Source: Lutibacter sp. (GTDB lineage Bacteria; Bacteroidota; Bacteroidia; Flavobacteriales; Flavobacteriaceae). Taken from it: a DNA stretch of 64,000 nt. Positions 25,855-34,418 of this stretch are shown in pieces. A program made the translations under genes and the position numbers. Positions within the stretch are counted from its first letter, which is position 1. Each line of letters opens with the position of its first letter. The stretch spans positions 21,809 to 85,808 of the forward strand of contig NVWM01000029.1 in NCBI GenBank assembly GCA_002733665.1, written 5' to 3'. The notes under the pieces are model-generated. The model saw nothing but the letters and a program-made list of their open reading frames with translations, was not told where the DNA came from and searched no databases.

Positions 25855-27195
25855 TTAACCTAACAAATCATCATCAGAATCATCTAGAGTTGTATCATTT
25901 GATGGTTCATCTCCTCCAGAAGGTGCATTAGCATCAGCACTATAATAATCTTCGAAAATTTCTTTCATATCGATACCATAGCGATCGGAAAAATTCTTTT
26001 GAATCTCTTTATCTTTTGTACGAATTTCTTGTAATGCTTCTGCATAACTACCATAAACACCTTGCATAACTTTTTCGTGTACTGGAATATTGTCCATCAT
26101 TGCCTGACGCGCTTTGGCACTTGCTGTATGCATAGATGCTAACGTTTCTCCAATATGCTCATCAGTTTTTACACCAAGATGCTCTAAAATAGCAGCAAAT
26201 TCTTGATCTGTTCTTGCTTTAAGCGCTACAACATAACCATCATAATATTTCAAACGTTCTTCAGTATCACTCTTCAGTTTTGCACGATGTGTCTGTAAAT
26301 TACTACGCAATGAAGTCAACACCTTAATTGTAAGATTATGCTTGTGTACAAAACTATCTTTACTTGCAGCCAATGTTGTATAAGCATTTTTAAGCCCTTC
26401 AAGTTCTTCTACTTTTTGTTCAATAGTTGTTACTTTAGACAACGCTTCAGAGTATGCAGCTGATTGTTTATCAGACACTTCTTCTAACGCTTGGCGTGCT
26501 TGTTTTAACAACGCGTATTGTTCTTCTAATTTATCTTCTGTTTCTTTCTTTCTCTCTAATGCTTTGGTATGATTTTTAGAAGCTTCTACAATAGCGTCTT
26601 TTAACTTTTCTTCTACTTCTTTAATCTCTACTTCTCTGTTTTTTAGTCGTGTAACTGCTGCTTGAGATTTGTAAGAAAGTTCGCTTAAAAGTGTTTGAAC
26701 ATCAGCACTTTCAATTCTTTCTTGGAACATTGCTTTTGCCTTATTATCTGCTCCTGCTCTTGTTTTTTGACTCTCTTCTAACTCAACTTGTGATTTTTTA
26801 ATTTTGCTTTTTCTTCCCCAAAGGTTGTTCCACCAAGTATCTGGCTTATTCTCTGCATCTTCCAATTTTATTCTTGCACGTTCCAATTCTTTCTGTGCAT
26901 CATCAATAACTTTTTGCTCTTTTGGATTAAGTGAAGAGAATTTTTCAAAAATAATTCCAACTTCATCTTGATAATCAGTTAAGTCCTTTATAGCATCTAA
27001 CAGTGAAGTCCTGTCTTTTTCTGCCATATCTACAACATTATCTAATGTTGCATTTAATATTTTTTGTCGCGATTGCGGATCGTCTTCTTTAGCAAGTCGA
27101 GACTTCATAGTATCGATTGCTTTTCCCCAATTCACATCAACTTTTTCAGTTTTCTCGTTAGAACTTGTTTCTAATAAATCAAAATCATCAGACAT
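25855..27195 (-). CDS. Long coiled-coil protein, first gene of the AAA gene cluster
   Basis: 446 residues, cytoplasmic, mostly coiled coil from about residue 85 to 300 (KVIDDAQKELERARIKLEDA; EEKLKDAIVEASKNHTKALE), preceded by a helical head with a Trp-rich hinge (DTWWNNLWGRKSK). After the coil comes a helical segment (LTIKVLTSLRSNLQTHRAKL), then an acidic disordered tail (DDSDDDLLG). The shape recalls TelA (toxic anion resistance) or PspA-type proteins, but I see no decisive motif. As first gene of the operon it may be the most abundant product and the assembly platform for the ATPase. Function unknown. Confidence 0.8.
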   Translation of the reverse strand: MSDDFDLLETSSNEKTEKVDVNWGKAIDTMKSRLAKEDDPQSRQKILNATLDNVVDMAEKDRTSLLDAIKDLTDYQDEVGIIFEKFSSLNPKEQKVIDDAQKELERARIKLEDAENKPDTWWNNLWGRKSKIKKSQVELEESQKTRAGADNKAKAMFQERIESADVQTLLSELSYKSQAAVTRLKNREVEIKEVEEKLKDAIVEASKNHTKALERKKETEDKLEEQYALLKQARQALEEVSDKQSAAYSEALSKVTTIEQKVEELEGLKNAYTTLAASKDSFVHKHNLTIKVLTSLRSNLQTHRAKLKSDTEERLKYYDGYVVALKARTDQEFAAILEHLGVKTDEHIGETLASMHTASAKARQAMMDNIPVHEKVMQGVYGSYAEALQEIRTKDKEIQKNFSDRYGIDMKEIFEDYYSADANAPSGGDEPSNDTTLDDSDDDLLG

Positions 27196-27386
27196 ATAGT
27201 ATTTTTTTAGTTTAATTAAAATTCAGAGTAGCAATTTCGTTAAAAATCTATTCAAAACAAAATCTCTTTAAATATATGTAGTAATTATTTAGTATTTGTT
27301 ACAAATACTGCGTTTTTAAATGTTTTTTCATCAAAACAAACAATTAAATTTTCTTATTTTAGCAACTCAATATTGAACACTCATAT

Positions 27387-29015
27387 ATGGACATCAACTT
27401 CAATAAAAACGAAGATTATAATAAACTTTTAGTATCTGATTTACGCAAGAGATTTGCCAAAGTAAAACTTGGTGGCGGACAAAAACGGATAGACAAACAC
27501 CATGCAAAAGGTAAATTAACTGCAAGAGAACGCGTTGATTATCTGCTTGACAGCAAGTCAAAAAGTATTGAAATTGCTGCATTTGCAGGTGATGAAATGT
27601 ATGCAGAACATGGCGGCTGTCCGTCTGGAGGAGTAGTAGTGAAAATTGGATATGTTTCAGGAAAACAATGTATTGTTGTTGCAAATGATGCAACTGTAAA
27701 AGCAGGTGCTTGGTTTCCAATAACCGGAAAGAAAAACCTGAGAGCACAAGAAATCTCTATCGAAAATAAATTACCAATTATTTATTTGGTGGATTCTGCT
27801 GGAGTTTATTTACCAATGCAAGATGAAATTTTTCCAGATAAAGAACATTTCGGACGCATATTTAGAAATAATGCAGTAATGAGTAGTATGGGAATTACGC
27901 AAATTTCTGCAATTATGGGCTCTTGTGTTGCTGGTGGAGCATACTTACCAATTATGAGTGATGAAGCCATTATTGTTGATAAAACGGGAAGTATTTTCTT
28001 GGCTGGAAGTTACTTAGTAAAAGCCGCAATAGGAGAAAGTATTGACAATGAAACGCTTGGAGGCGCAACAACACATTGTGAAATTAGTGGCGTCACCGAC
28101 TATAAAGCAACAGATGACAAAGATGCTTTGGATAAAATTAAAAATATCGTTGGCAAAATTGGTGATGGTGAAAACGCAGGTTTTAATCGTATAAAAACAT
28201 CAAAACCTAAAGAGAATCAAGAAGATATATATGGCGTTCTACCAAAATTAAGAACTGACCAATATGATATGAAAGAAATTATCAAACGTTTGGTTGATAA
28301 TTCTGAATTTGAAGAATATAAGGCAGATTACGGTAAAACTATTATTTGCGCCTACACTCGCATCGATGGTTGGGCAGTTGGTATTGTTGCCAATCAACGA
28401 AAAGTTGTTAAAAACGCCAAAAAAGAAATGCAATTTGGAGGTGTTATCTATTCTGATAGTGCAGATAAAGCAACTCGTTTTATTGCAAATTGTAATCAGA
28501 AAAAAATACCTTTAGTATTCTTGCAAGATGTTACTGGCTTTATGGTTGGTAGTAAATCTGAACATGGCGGAATCATAAAAGATGGCGCAAAAATGGTAAA
28601 CGCTGTAAGTAATTCTGTTGTTCCAAAATTTACGATTGTTATTGGCAATTCGTATGGTGCAGGAAACTACGCAATGTGTGGAAAGGCATACGATCCAAGA
28701 TTGATAGTCGCTTGGCCAAGTGCACGATTGGCAGTTATGGGAGGCTCACAAGCAGCAAAAGTATTATTGCAAATAGAGACGGCATCGCTAAAAAAACAAG
28801 GAGAAACAATAACTCCTGTAAAAGAACAAGAAATTTTAAAAACAATTGAAGAACGCTATGACAAACAAACTTCTCCATACTATGCTGCATCTCGTATTTG
28901 GACAGACGCTGTCATTGACCCTCTTGACACAAGAACTTGGATAAGTATGGGAATTGAGGCTGCAAACAATGCACCAATTGAAAAGAAATTTAATTTAGGG
29001 ATTATTCAGGTATAG
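27387..29015 (+). CDS. Acyl-CoA carboxylase beta (carboxyltransferase) subunit, methylcrotonyl-CoA type
   Basis: 542 residues, the usual size for MCC/PCC beta subunits. Two crotonase-fold halves are visible. The first carries GKLTARERVDYLLD, HGGCPSGGVVVKIG, FPDKEHFGRIFRN and MGSCVAGGAYLPIMSDEA (oxyanion region); the second carries PLVFLQDVTGFMVG, then VIGNSYGAGNYAMCGKAYDPR. FPDKEHFGRIF followed by MGSCVAGGAYLP is closer to methylcrotonyl-CoA carboxylase (leucine breakdown) than to propionyl-CoA carboxylase. It transfers CO2 from carboxybiotin to the acyl-CoA. The biotin-carrying alpha subunit is not adjacent. It diverges from the AAA cluster across 191 bases. Confidence 0.88.
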   Translation: MDINFNKNEDYNKLLVSDLRKRFAKVKLGGGQKRIDKHHAKGKLTARERVDYLLDSKSKSIEIAAFAGDEMYAEHGGCPSGGVVVKIGYVSGKQCIVVANDATVKAGAWFPITGKKNLRAQEISIENKLPIIYLVDSAGVYLPMQDEIFPDKEHFGRIFRNNAVMSSMGITQISAIMGSCVAGGAYLPIMSDEAIIVDKTGSIFLAGSYLVKAAIGESIDNETLGGATTHCEISGVTDYKATDDKDALDKIKNIVGKIGDGENAGFNRIKTSKPKENQEDIYGVLPKLRTDQYDMKEIIKRLVDNSEFEEYKADYGKTIICAYTRIDGWAVGIVANQRKVVKNAKKEMQFGGVIYSDSADKATRFIANCNQKKIPLVFLQDVTGFMVGSKSEHGGIIKDGAKMVNAVSNSVVPKFTIVIGNSYGAGNYAMCGKAYDPRLIVAWPSARLAVMGGSQAAKVLLQIETASLKKQGETITPVKEQEILKTIEERYDKQTSPYYAASRIWTDAVIDPLDTRTWISMGIEAANNAPIEKKFNLGIIQV

Positions 29016-29053
29016 GTATTGAGTATCTTTTTTAATACTTATATTTATACACT

Positions 29054-29785
29054 ATGAAAAAACTGCTATTTATACTTACGCTATTGATAACGCTGTCGAG
29101 CTTTGGGCAATTGGAGTTAAGACCTAACCCTTTTTTAAAGGGGGAAGTTATATTAAAAGATGGCACCATAAGAAATGGTGGAATTCAACTAAATGATTCC
29201 GCATTTCGAATTAGGTTTAAAGACAGTGCTAAGCAAAAAAAATCTGTGAAAATAGATTATAAAACTGTTGAAAAAATTATTATTAATATTGATTCTTTAA
29301 ATCCAAGAGAATTCTATTATAAGAAAACAACGAAAAATAAATTCTATTCTTTTGTAGAGTTACTTCAAACTGGAAGTGTTGATCTTTATAAAAGTTCGCG
29401 AAATAATTTAAACTTATTTTATGAAGGAATAGATAGGCGAACAACGTTAGAATGGATGAGTCATCTTCGTAATACAAGTCCAGACATTGCAAATTTTGAC
29501 AATTCTCGAACTGTAAAATTAAATGGTCAAAATGTTATACTGCCAACTCCCGCTAGAAGAAACACTCAATTTGCATATATAGAAATTGAATTTCCAGTAT
29601 ATTTATTACACAAAAAAAATACGAAAAAACTATTCTTTTTATACTCTAATAAAAACCTAAAAGAATTCACACTTGAGAATCTTAATAACTGCCCAAAATT
29701 GGTAGAGAAAATTCAATCTAAAGAATTTAGAAAACGTGATATTGCTGAAATTGTGGAGTACTACAACGAAAACTGTGGTGAATAA
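29054..29785 (+). CDS. Small secreted protein, unknown (first of three)
   Basis: 243 residues with a signal peptide LFILTLLITLSSFGQ. After it comes KGEVILKDGTIRNGGIQL and RIRFKDSAKQKKSVKIDYK, a short beta-rich segment seen in many uncharacterised Flavobacteriaceae exported proteins. The remainder (SFVELLQTGSVDLYKSS; LFYEGIDRRTTLEWMSHL; a C-terminal EIVEYYNENCGE) gives no recognisable domain. The signal-peptide region is nearly identical at DNA level to that of the next gene, whose ATG overlaps this stop codon by one base. The three genes to 31522 are probably one operon. Confidence 0.7.
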   Translation: MKKLLFILTLLITLSSFGQLELRPNPFLKGEVILKDGTIRNGGIQLNDSAFRIRFKDSAKQKKSVKIDYKTVEKIIINIDSLNPREFYYKKTTKNKFYSFVELLQTGSVDLYKSSRNNLNLFYEGIDRRTTLEWMSHLRNTSPDIANFDNSRTVKLNGQNVILPTPARRNTQFAYIEIEFPVYLLHKKNTKKLFFLYSNKNLKEFTLENLNNCPKLVEKIQSKEFRKRDIAEIVEYYNENCGE

Positions 29786-30642
29786 TGAGAAAACTACTAT
29801 TTTCAATTACACTACTAATAACGCTGTCTAACTTTGGACAATCAAAAGGTGATTCTAATACTTCAGATGAAAAAGTTGTATTTGTCAAAAAGAATAGTCG
29901 CCATTTGATTAATAAAAATAGCGAATTACTTATATTAGAGAATAATGATACATTAATTCTTACAAAACGATATATTCCAAAGTTTAGTTATCCAAAATTT
30001 TCATCAAAAAAAGAAAAAAATCGTTTTAAATTCAGATATTCTTATATAGCATTTGGAAGCTTCAATAATAAGTACAGTAAGAACAACTTTCCTATTAGAC
30101 AATGGAATGTTCCTATCAAAGTATATATTGATAAATCATTCTCTAAAGAAAATAGCATTCGTATAGAAAATTTTATTAAAAGTTTTTCTGTTTTAGAAAT
30201 TCCAAATTTAGAAATAGAATTGGTAAAAAATAAAAATACTGCAAACTATTACATTACAACTACGAATGAAATATTAAAAGTTTTAGATGAAAAAAAACTA
30301 GACCAATACAGTGATGAAAGGATAAAAAATAGATATAAGGACAATGCTAATTATTATTTAAAAAATGATGCTAATTTTAATATTTATTCATGCGTTTTAA
30401 AAGTAAATCCAAGTACATTTATTGACAAGAATAACATTATAAAGAAAGTTAAAATACGCTTTTTTGGCTCATTAGGTAGGTTTTACCCGACTATGTATCA
30501 AAAAGGAAGTTTATTAGATACAAAATATATAAACAATGATACTATCTCAACGTTTGACATCAACGTATTAAAATCACATTATAACTACATATATCCTTAT
30601 AAAGTAGATTTTAATCTATTTAAAATCATTGAAAAAAAATAG
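29785..30642 (+). CDS. Secreted DUF2927-like protein, unknown (second of three)
   Basis: 285 residues, signal peptide LFSITLLITLSNFGQ. A segment around residue 105 (RQWNVPIKVYIDKSFSKENS) followed by a helix (IRIENFIKSFSVLEIPNLEIE) and, near the end, FFGSLGRF and DINVLKSHYNYIYPY looks like DUF2927, a family related in layout to secreted metalloproteases. The usual glutamate before the L-G segment and any metal-binding His pair are absent here (KVRFFGSLGRF-like sequence). It is paralogous to the next gene. It starts with a one-base overlap with the upstream stop. Confidence 0.65.
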   Translation: MRKLLFSITLLITLSNFGQSKGDSNTSDEKVVFVKKNSRHLINKNSELLILENNDTLILTKRYIPKFSYPKFSSKKEKNRFKFRYSYIAFGSFNNKYSKNNFPIRQWNVPIKVYIDKSFSKENSIRIENFIKSFSVLEIPNLEIELVKNKNTANYYITTTNEILKVLDEKKLDQYSDERIKNRYKDNANYYLKNDANFNIYSCVLKVNPSTFIDKNNIIKKVKIRFFGSLGRFYPTMYQKGSLLDTKYINNDTISTFDINVLKSHYNYIYPYKVDFNLFKIIEKK

Positions 30643-30643
30643 C

Positions 30644-31522
30644 ATGAAAAAAATTATTACCTACATATTTATATTTCTCTTTTTTGTTGGCTATTCTCAA
30701 AAGCATGAACATAAAACTGACACTATTCGTAAAATTTATGTGCCACTAAAACAATATAAAAAGAATTATACTAAGCAATTAACAAAAGAAGATACTCTTA
30801 ACTTTAAGTTTAAAGATAATGACACAATGGTTATGGTTAATCAATATTTACATAAAGGAGTCTATGTTCCATATGAGTATAAAGATTCAGTTTTTTTAAA
30901 ATATTATAAAAAAATAGCATTTAATCATGATAACGGAAAATTTTCTTTTGATACAAAAATGAGGTATTGGAAAAAACCCATCAAAATATTTTTTTCAAAA
31001 AATGTATCTAAAAATGTACAAAGGGAATTAATGCGTTTCGCATCAGAAGTAAGTTCAGATATTGATTCACTTAATATATCACGAGTAAACAAACTCGAAG
31101 ATTCCAATTATGTCGTTTATTACAAAGGAGGTTTTGAGTATGAGCCTCGCATGCACAACTACAAAAACTCTTCTTTTTACGTGTATTGGAATGGAAAAAA
31201 TCAACTTTACAGAAATACAATAAGAATAAACACAGACAAAGAGTTTAGTGAGATATTAATAATAAATGAAGTTAAAAAATTATTTTTTCAATCTTTAGGT
31301 CGTTTTAAACTTATTGACGAGTTTGAATGTGAAAACTATTTTGCCGATTGCCACTCAAAAAACAAGAACTTTTCTAAGTTAGATTTGGAAATTTTAAAAT
31401 ATCATTATTCTTACGGCATCTGTAAAGGAACTGACTTATTAACATTTGAAGAACAACATGCTCAAGCAAAAGAGACTTTAAAATTGCACAATCATAAGGT
31501 TAATTTTATCCATACCGAATAA
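30644..31522 (+). CDS. Secreted DUF2927-like protein, unknown (third of three)
   Basis: I place the start at ATG 30644 (MKKIITYIFIFLFFVGYSQ), directly after the upstream stop, rather than at the in-frame ATG at 30629. 292 residues with signal peptide. It aligns by eye with the previous protein: RYWKKPIKIFFSKNVSKNVQ versus RQWNVPIKVYIDKSFSKENS, KKLFFQSLGRF versus FFGSLGRF, and DLEILKYHYSYG versus DINVLKSHYNYI. So the two arose by duplication. The position of a metzincin-type HE motif reads NEVKKLFFQSLGRF, with no His. A weak terminator follows. Confidence 0.65.
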   Translation: MKKIITYIFIFLFFVGYSQKHEHKTDTIRKIYVPLKQYKKNYTKQLTKEDTLNFKFKDNDTMVMVNQYLHKGVYVPYEYKDSVFLKYYKKIAFNHDNGKFSFDTKMRYWKKPIKIFFSKNVSKNVQRELMRFASEVSSDIDSLNISRVNKLEDSNYVVYYKGGFEYEPRMHNYKNSSFYVYWNGKNQLYRNTIRINTDKEFSEILIINEVKKLFFQSLGRFKLIDEFECENYFADCHSKNKNFSKLDLEILKYHYSYGICKGTDLLTFEEQHAQAKETLKLHNHKVNFIHTE

Positions 31523-31527
31523 ACAAA

Positions 31528-31552
31528 AACCCTAATCTCAACGAAAAGGGTT
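31528..31552. terminator. Weak bidirectional terminator
   Basis: AACCCT and AGGGTT form a 6-bp stem with a 13-nt loop, with A-rich sequence before and TTCTAATTTT after. It lies between convergent genes. Confidence 0.5.
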
Positions 31553-31558
31553 CTAATT

Positions 31559-32155
31559 TTAATCTTTCAGAATACTTATAATTTCTGGTGCCAAACCAAG
31601 TAAAGTCAATAGCACTATATTATTCTTTTTCTTTTTAGGTTTTACATTTTGATGAGTAAAACTGTTACCATTTACTTTCGCTGATGAACGAATCATAACT
31701 ACAGTATTAACAGCATCTTCATCAAAATTAGTATCTGCAATATCATAACCTAATTGAACTCCATCTTCAAACAGTTCTGAAATACTTGTATTTACATTAT
31801 CCAACGCATATAAAATTTTCTTTAACTCTTTGACTGAAGTAGATTTGAGTACTTCTCCATTAATTGCCGAATACACAACAAGTGTAATCATATCTTCCTC
31901 ATTTAATCTTCTTGATAATAACCGAAATGCTTGATTTAAAATTACACTTGTTTCATCAGTTGCACCAAGATTTGTTATCGGAATTAAAAAGGTAATATTC
32001 CTATATTTCTCAACATCTATTTCCTTCGGAAAATTGTTAACTACAAACGGAATAAATTCTTCTATTTGAACCGTTTTTGTAAAAATGTTGTTTTCTTGCG
32101 ATCTTACTTGTACTATAACGAATAGCAGAAATAAATTTGTAGTGATTTTTCTCAT
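31559..32155 (-). CDS. Secreted von Willebrand A-like protein lacking the metal site
   Basis: Start chosen at ATG 32155 (MRKITTNLFLLFVIVQVRSQ, a signal peptide); an ATG 42 bases upstream would put 14 extra residues in front. 198 residues. The body follows the vWA pattern: first strand NITFLIPITNLG (57-64), then a helix SVILNQAFRLLSRRLNEEDM, strand ITLVVYSAINGEVL, KELKKILYALDNVNTSISELFEDGVQLGY, and VNTVVMIRSS. The DxSxS of the MIDAS metal site, expected in the first strand, reads PITNLG. It ends with a hydrophobic helix (NNIVLLTLLGLAPEIISIL). Probably a binding or scaffold protein in the envelope. Confidence 0.6.
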   Translation of the reverse strand: MRKITTNLFLLFVIVQVRSQENNIFTKTVQIEEFIPFVVNNFPKEIDVEKYRNITFLIPITNLGATDETSVILNQAFRLLSRRLNEEDMITLVVYSAINGEVLKSTSVKELKKILYALDNVNTSISELFEDGVQLGYDIADTNFDEDAVNTVVMIRSSAKVNGNSFTHQNVKPKKKKNNIVLLTLLGLAPEIISILKD

Positions 32156-32285
32156 GGTAAGTGATTTTAAATTCAAAGTAAACTTATAATCAATCATTTA
32201 AATTTAAAAACGGTATTGAGTGAACAGGTTATCTGAGTTCGTAAAACTACCTTTTGAATGAGATAAATATAAAATTGACTAATAA

Positions 32286-32316
32286 TTGTAAATCAGTATT
32301 GTAATAATTATATTTG
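32286..32316 (+). promoter_or_regulatory. Promoter of yebC
   Basis: TTG (32286-32288), 20 bases, then TATATTTG (32309-32316) matches the Bacteroidota consensus, 28 bases before the yebC ATG. Confidence 0.6.
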
Positions 32317-32344
32317 CTATTCAGTAAAAAAAACGAATCAATAA

Positions 32345-33061
32345 ATGGGAAGAGCATTTGAACTAAGAAAAGGGCGAAAAATGAAACGTTGGTCTGCAAT
32401 GGCAAAAACGTTTACAAGAATAGGTAAGGACATTGTAATGGCTGTGAATGATGGTGGTCCAAATCCTGATGCAAACTCACGTTTGAGAGCTGTTATACAA
32501 AACGCAAAGGCAGCAAACATGCCTAAAGAAAATGTAGAACGTGCTATAAAAAAAGCCTCTGATAAAGATACTGCCAACTATAAGGAAGTGTTATTTGAAG
32601 GTTATGCTCCTCACGGAATTGCTATTGTAGTAGAAACTGCAACTGACAATAATAACCGAACTGTTGCCAATGTTCGTGCTGTTTTCAACAAATGTGATGG
32701 TAACTTTGGAACTTCTGGTTCTGTGATTTTTATGTTTGACCATACATGTACATTCACGCTAAAAAAAGAAGATATTTCTATTGATTTAGAAGAATTGGAA
32801 CTTGAATTAATAGATTTTGATGTTGAAGAAGTTTTTGATGACGAAGAGGGAATTATCATTTACGCTCCTTTTGAGCAATTTGGAGCAATTCAATCTTTCT
32901 TTGAACAAGAAAAGGTAGAAATTATTTCTTCTGGTTTTGAACGTATACCAACAACTACATCAAAACTCAACGAAGAACAACAAGCAGATGTTGAGAAATT
33001 ATTAGAAAAACTCGAAGAAGACGAAGATGTGCAAAACGTATATCATTCTATGGTAATGTAA
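32345..33061 (+). CDS. YebC/PmpR family DNA-binding regulator
   Basis: 238 residues, full length for the family. The N-terminus GRAFELRKGRKMKRWSAMAKTF, PNPDANSRLRAVIQNAKAANMP and VERAIKKASDKDTANYKEV are diagnostic, followed by EGYAPHGIAIVVETATDNNNRT. Relatives act as transcription regulators (PmpR), and recent work links some to translation of difficult peptide motifs; which applies here is not visible. It is followed after 3 bases by the broken MFS gene, so both were probably on one transcript. Confidence 0.93.
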   Translation: MGRAFELRKGRKMKRWSAMAKTFTRIGKDIVMAVNDGGPNPDANSRLRAVIQNAKAANMPKENVERAIKKASDKDTANYKEVLFEGYAPHGIAIVVETATDNNNRTVANVRAVFNKCDGNFGTSGSVIFMFDHTCTFTLKKEDISIDLEELELELIDFDVEEVFDDEEGIIIYAPFEQFGAIQSFFEQEKVEIISSGFERIPTTTSKLNEEQQADVEKLLEKLEEDEDVQNVYHSMVM

Positions 33062-33064
33062 ACT

Positions 33065-34348
33065 ATGGTATCAACTAAAAATAAACAACCGTTATCCATT
33101 ATTCTTTTTCTAATTTTAGCAGGAGAAGCAGTGTTTATTTTACCATTTGTACTGACACGGATTTTTAGACCTACTTATTTATAGATTTTTGACATAAACA
33201 ACTTACAATTAGGAACTTGCTTTTCTATTTACGGGATTGTTGCTTTCTTTTCTTACTTAATTGGCGGTCCATTAGCAGATAAATACCATCCAAGATATTT
33301 AATGTCATTAGCCTTGATACTAACTGCAATTGGCGGAATTTTCTTATCTACAATACCTGAGTACAATAACTTAAAAATCTTATTCGGATATTGGGGATTT
33401 ACAACCATTTTCTTATTATGGGCTGCGATGATAAAAGCAACAAGAATTTGGGGAGGAATTGAAAAACAAGGGATTGCTTTTGGTTTTTTAGATGGTGGAA
33501 GAGGATTGGTATCAGCCATATTTGGCTCTCTAGGAATATTAATATTTTCTATTATGATTGCTGATATTTCCCAAACTACGTTACTTGAACGCAAAGAAGC
33601 ATTCCAACAGATAATTTTAATTGTATCAGCTATTGTTGCATTTATTGGCGTATTGGTATTCTTTTTTCTAAAACATTTAAAGGTCAATGTAACAACATCG
33701 TCTTCTAAATCAAAATCTTTGACAAAAGCAGATTTTAAAAAAGTCCTAAAAATTCCTGCTGTTTGGCTTTTGATGATTATTATTTTATGTGCTTATTTTG
33801 GTTATAAAACAACTGATATTTTCAGCCAATATGCAAATGAAGTTATGGGATATGATGCTATTGAATCTGCCAAAATTGGAACAACATTACTTTATTTAAG
33901 ACCTATAACTGGTTTTACAATTGGTTTTTTAGCAGATAGAACAAGAGCATCTTTATGGCTTATCATTGGTTTTTTATTCACATTAATCACAAGTATAGTT
34001 TTTGCAACTGGAATTGTAAATTCTGAAACCACATTATTGTTTGCTTTATCAATTGGATTAATCGCTATTGGCGTTTATTCAGCAAGAGTTTTATATTTCG
34101 CAGCCATGGAAGAGGGTAATATTCCTGTCGAACTTACAGGAACAGCCGTTGGAATCCTATCTATTGTTGGTTATACTCCAGATATTTTTGCTGGACCATT
34201 AATGGGTGTTTTATTAGACAATTCTCCTGGAGAACTAGGTCATCGTCATGTTTTTATGGCTCTTGTTTGTTTTACAGTTGTTGGGTTGATTACTTCTATA
34301 TTGTTAAATCGACTTTCTAAAAAAAGAGAATTAAAACAGCAACACTAG
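33065..34348 (+). pseudogene. MFS transporter gene interrupted by one in-frame stop
   Basis: An ATG at 33065, three bases after the yebC stop, opens a frame that reads KNKQPLSIILFLILAGEAVF, then RIFRPTYL, then TAG at 33182-33184 (codon 40), and continues without frame change through FDINNLQLGTCFSIYGIV and GGPLADKYHPRYLMS into the long downstream frame to 34348. Without the stop it would be a 427-residue, 12-helix transporter. The downstream part keeps MFS features (GFLADRTRASLWLI; a clean hydrophobic pattern) and shows no other lesion, so the change looks recent. Readthrough, a sequencing error or a start downstream (33302 would lose two helices) are alternatives. Substrate unknown. Confidence 0.8.
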
Positions 34349-34371
34349 CATCTTTTTTATTAGATTTCCCC

Positions 34372-34395
34372 ATTATTATTATTATTATTATTATT
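34372..34395. repeat. (ATT)8 microsatellite in a promoter spacer
   Basis: Eight perfect ATT units end 23 bases before the ATG of the lipoprotein gene at 34419. Slippage could change promoter spacing. Confidence 0.85.
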
Positions 34396-34418
34396 GCAAT
34401 TAACAATAAAAACATACT

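Noticed and set aside
18414..27195. AAA cluster as a known anti-phage defence system
   Set aside because: I see no nuclease, methylase, toxin, reverse transcriptase or cyclase domain in any member; defence remains possible but has no sequence support.
33302..34348. MFS transporter starting at 33302 as an intact gene
   Set aside because: The same frame continues upstream as clear transporter sequence across one stop to an ATG three bases after yebC, so the short form would be truncated by two helices.
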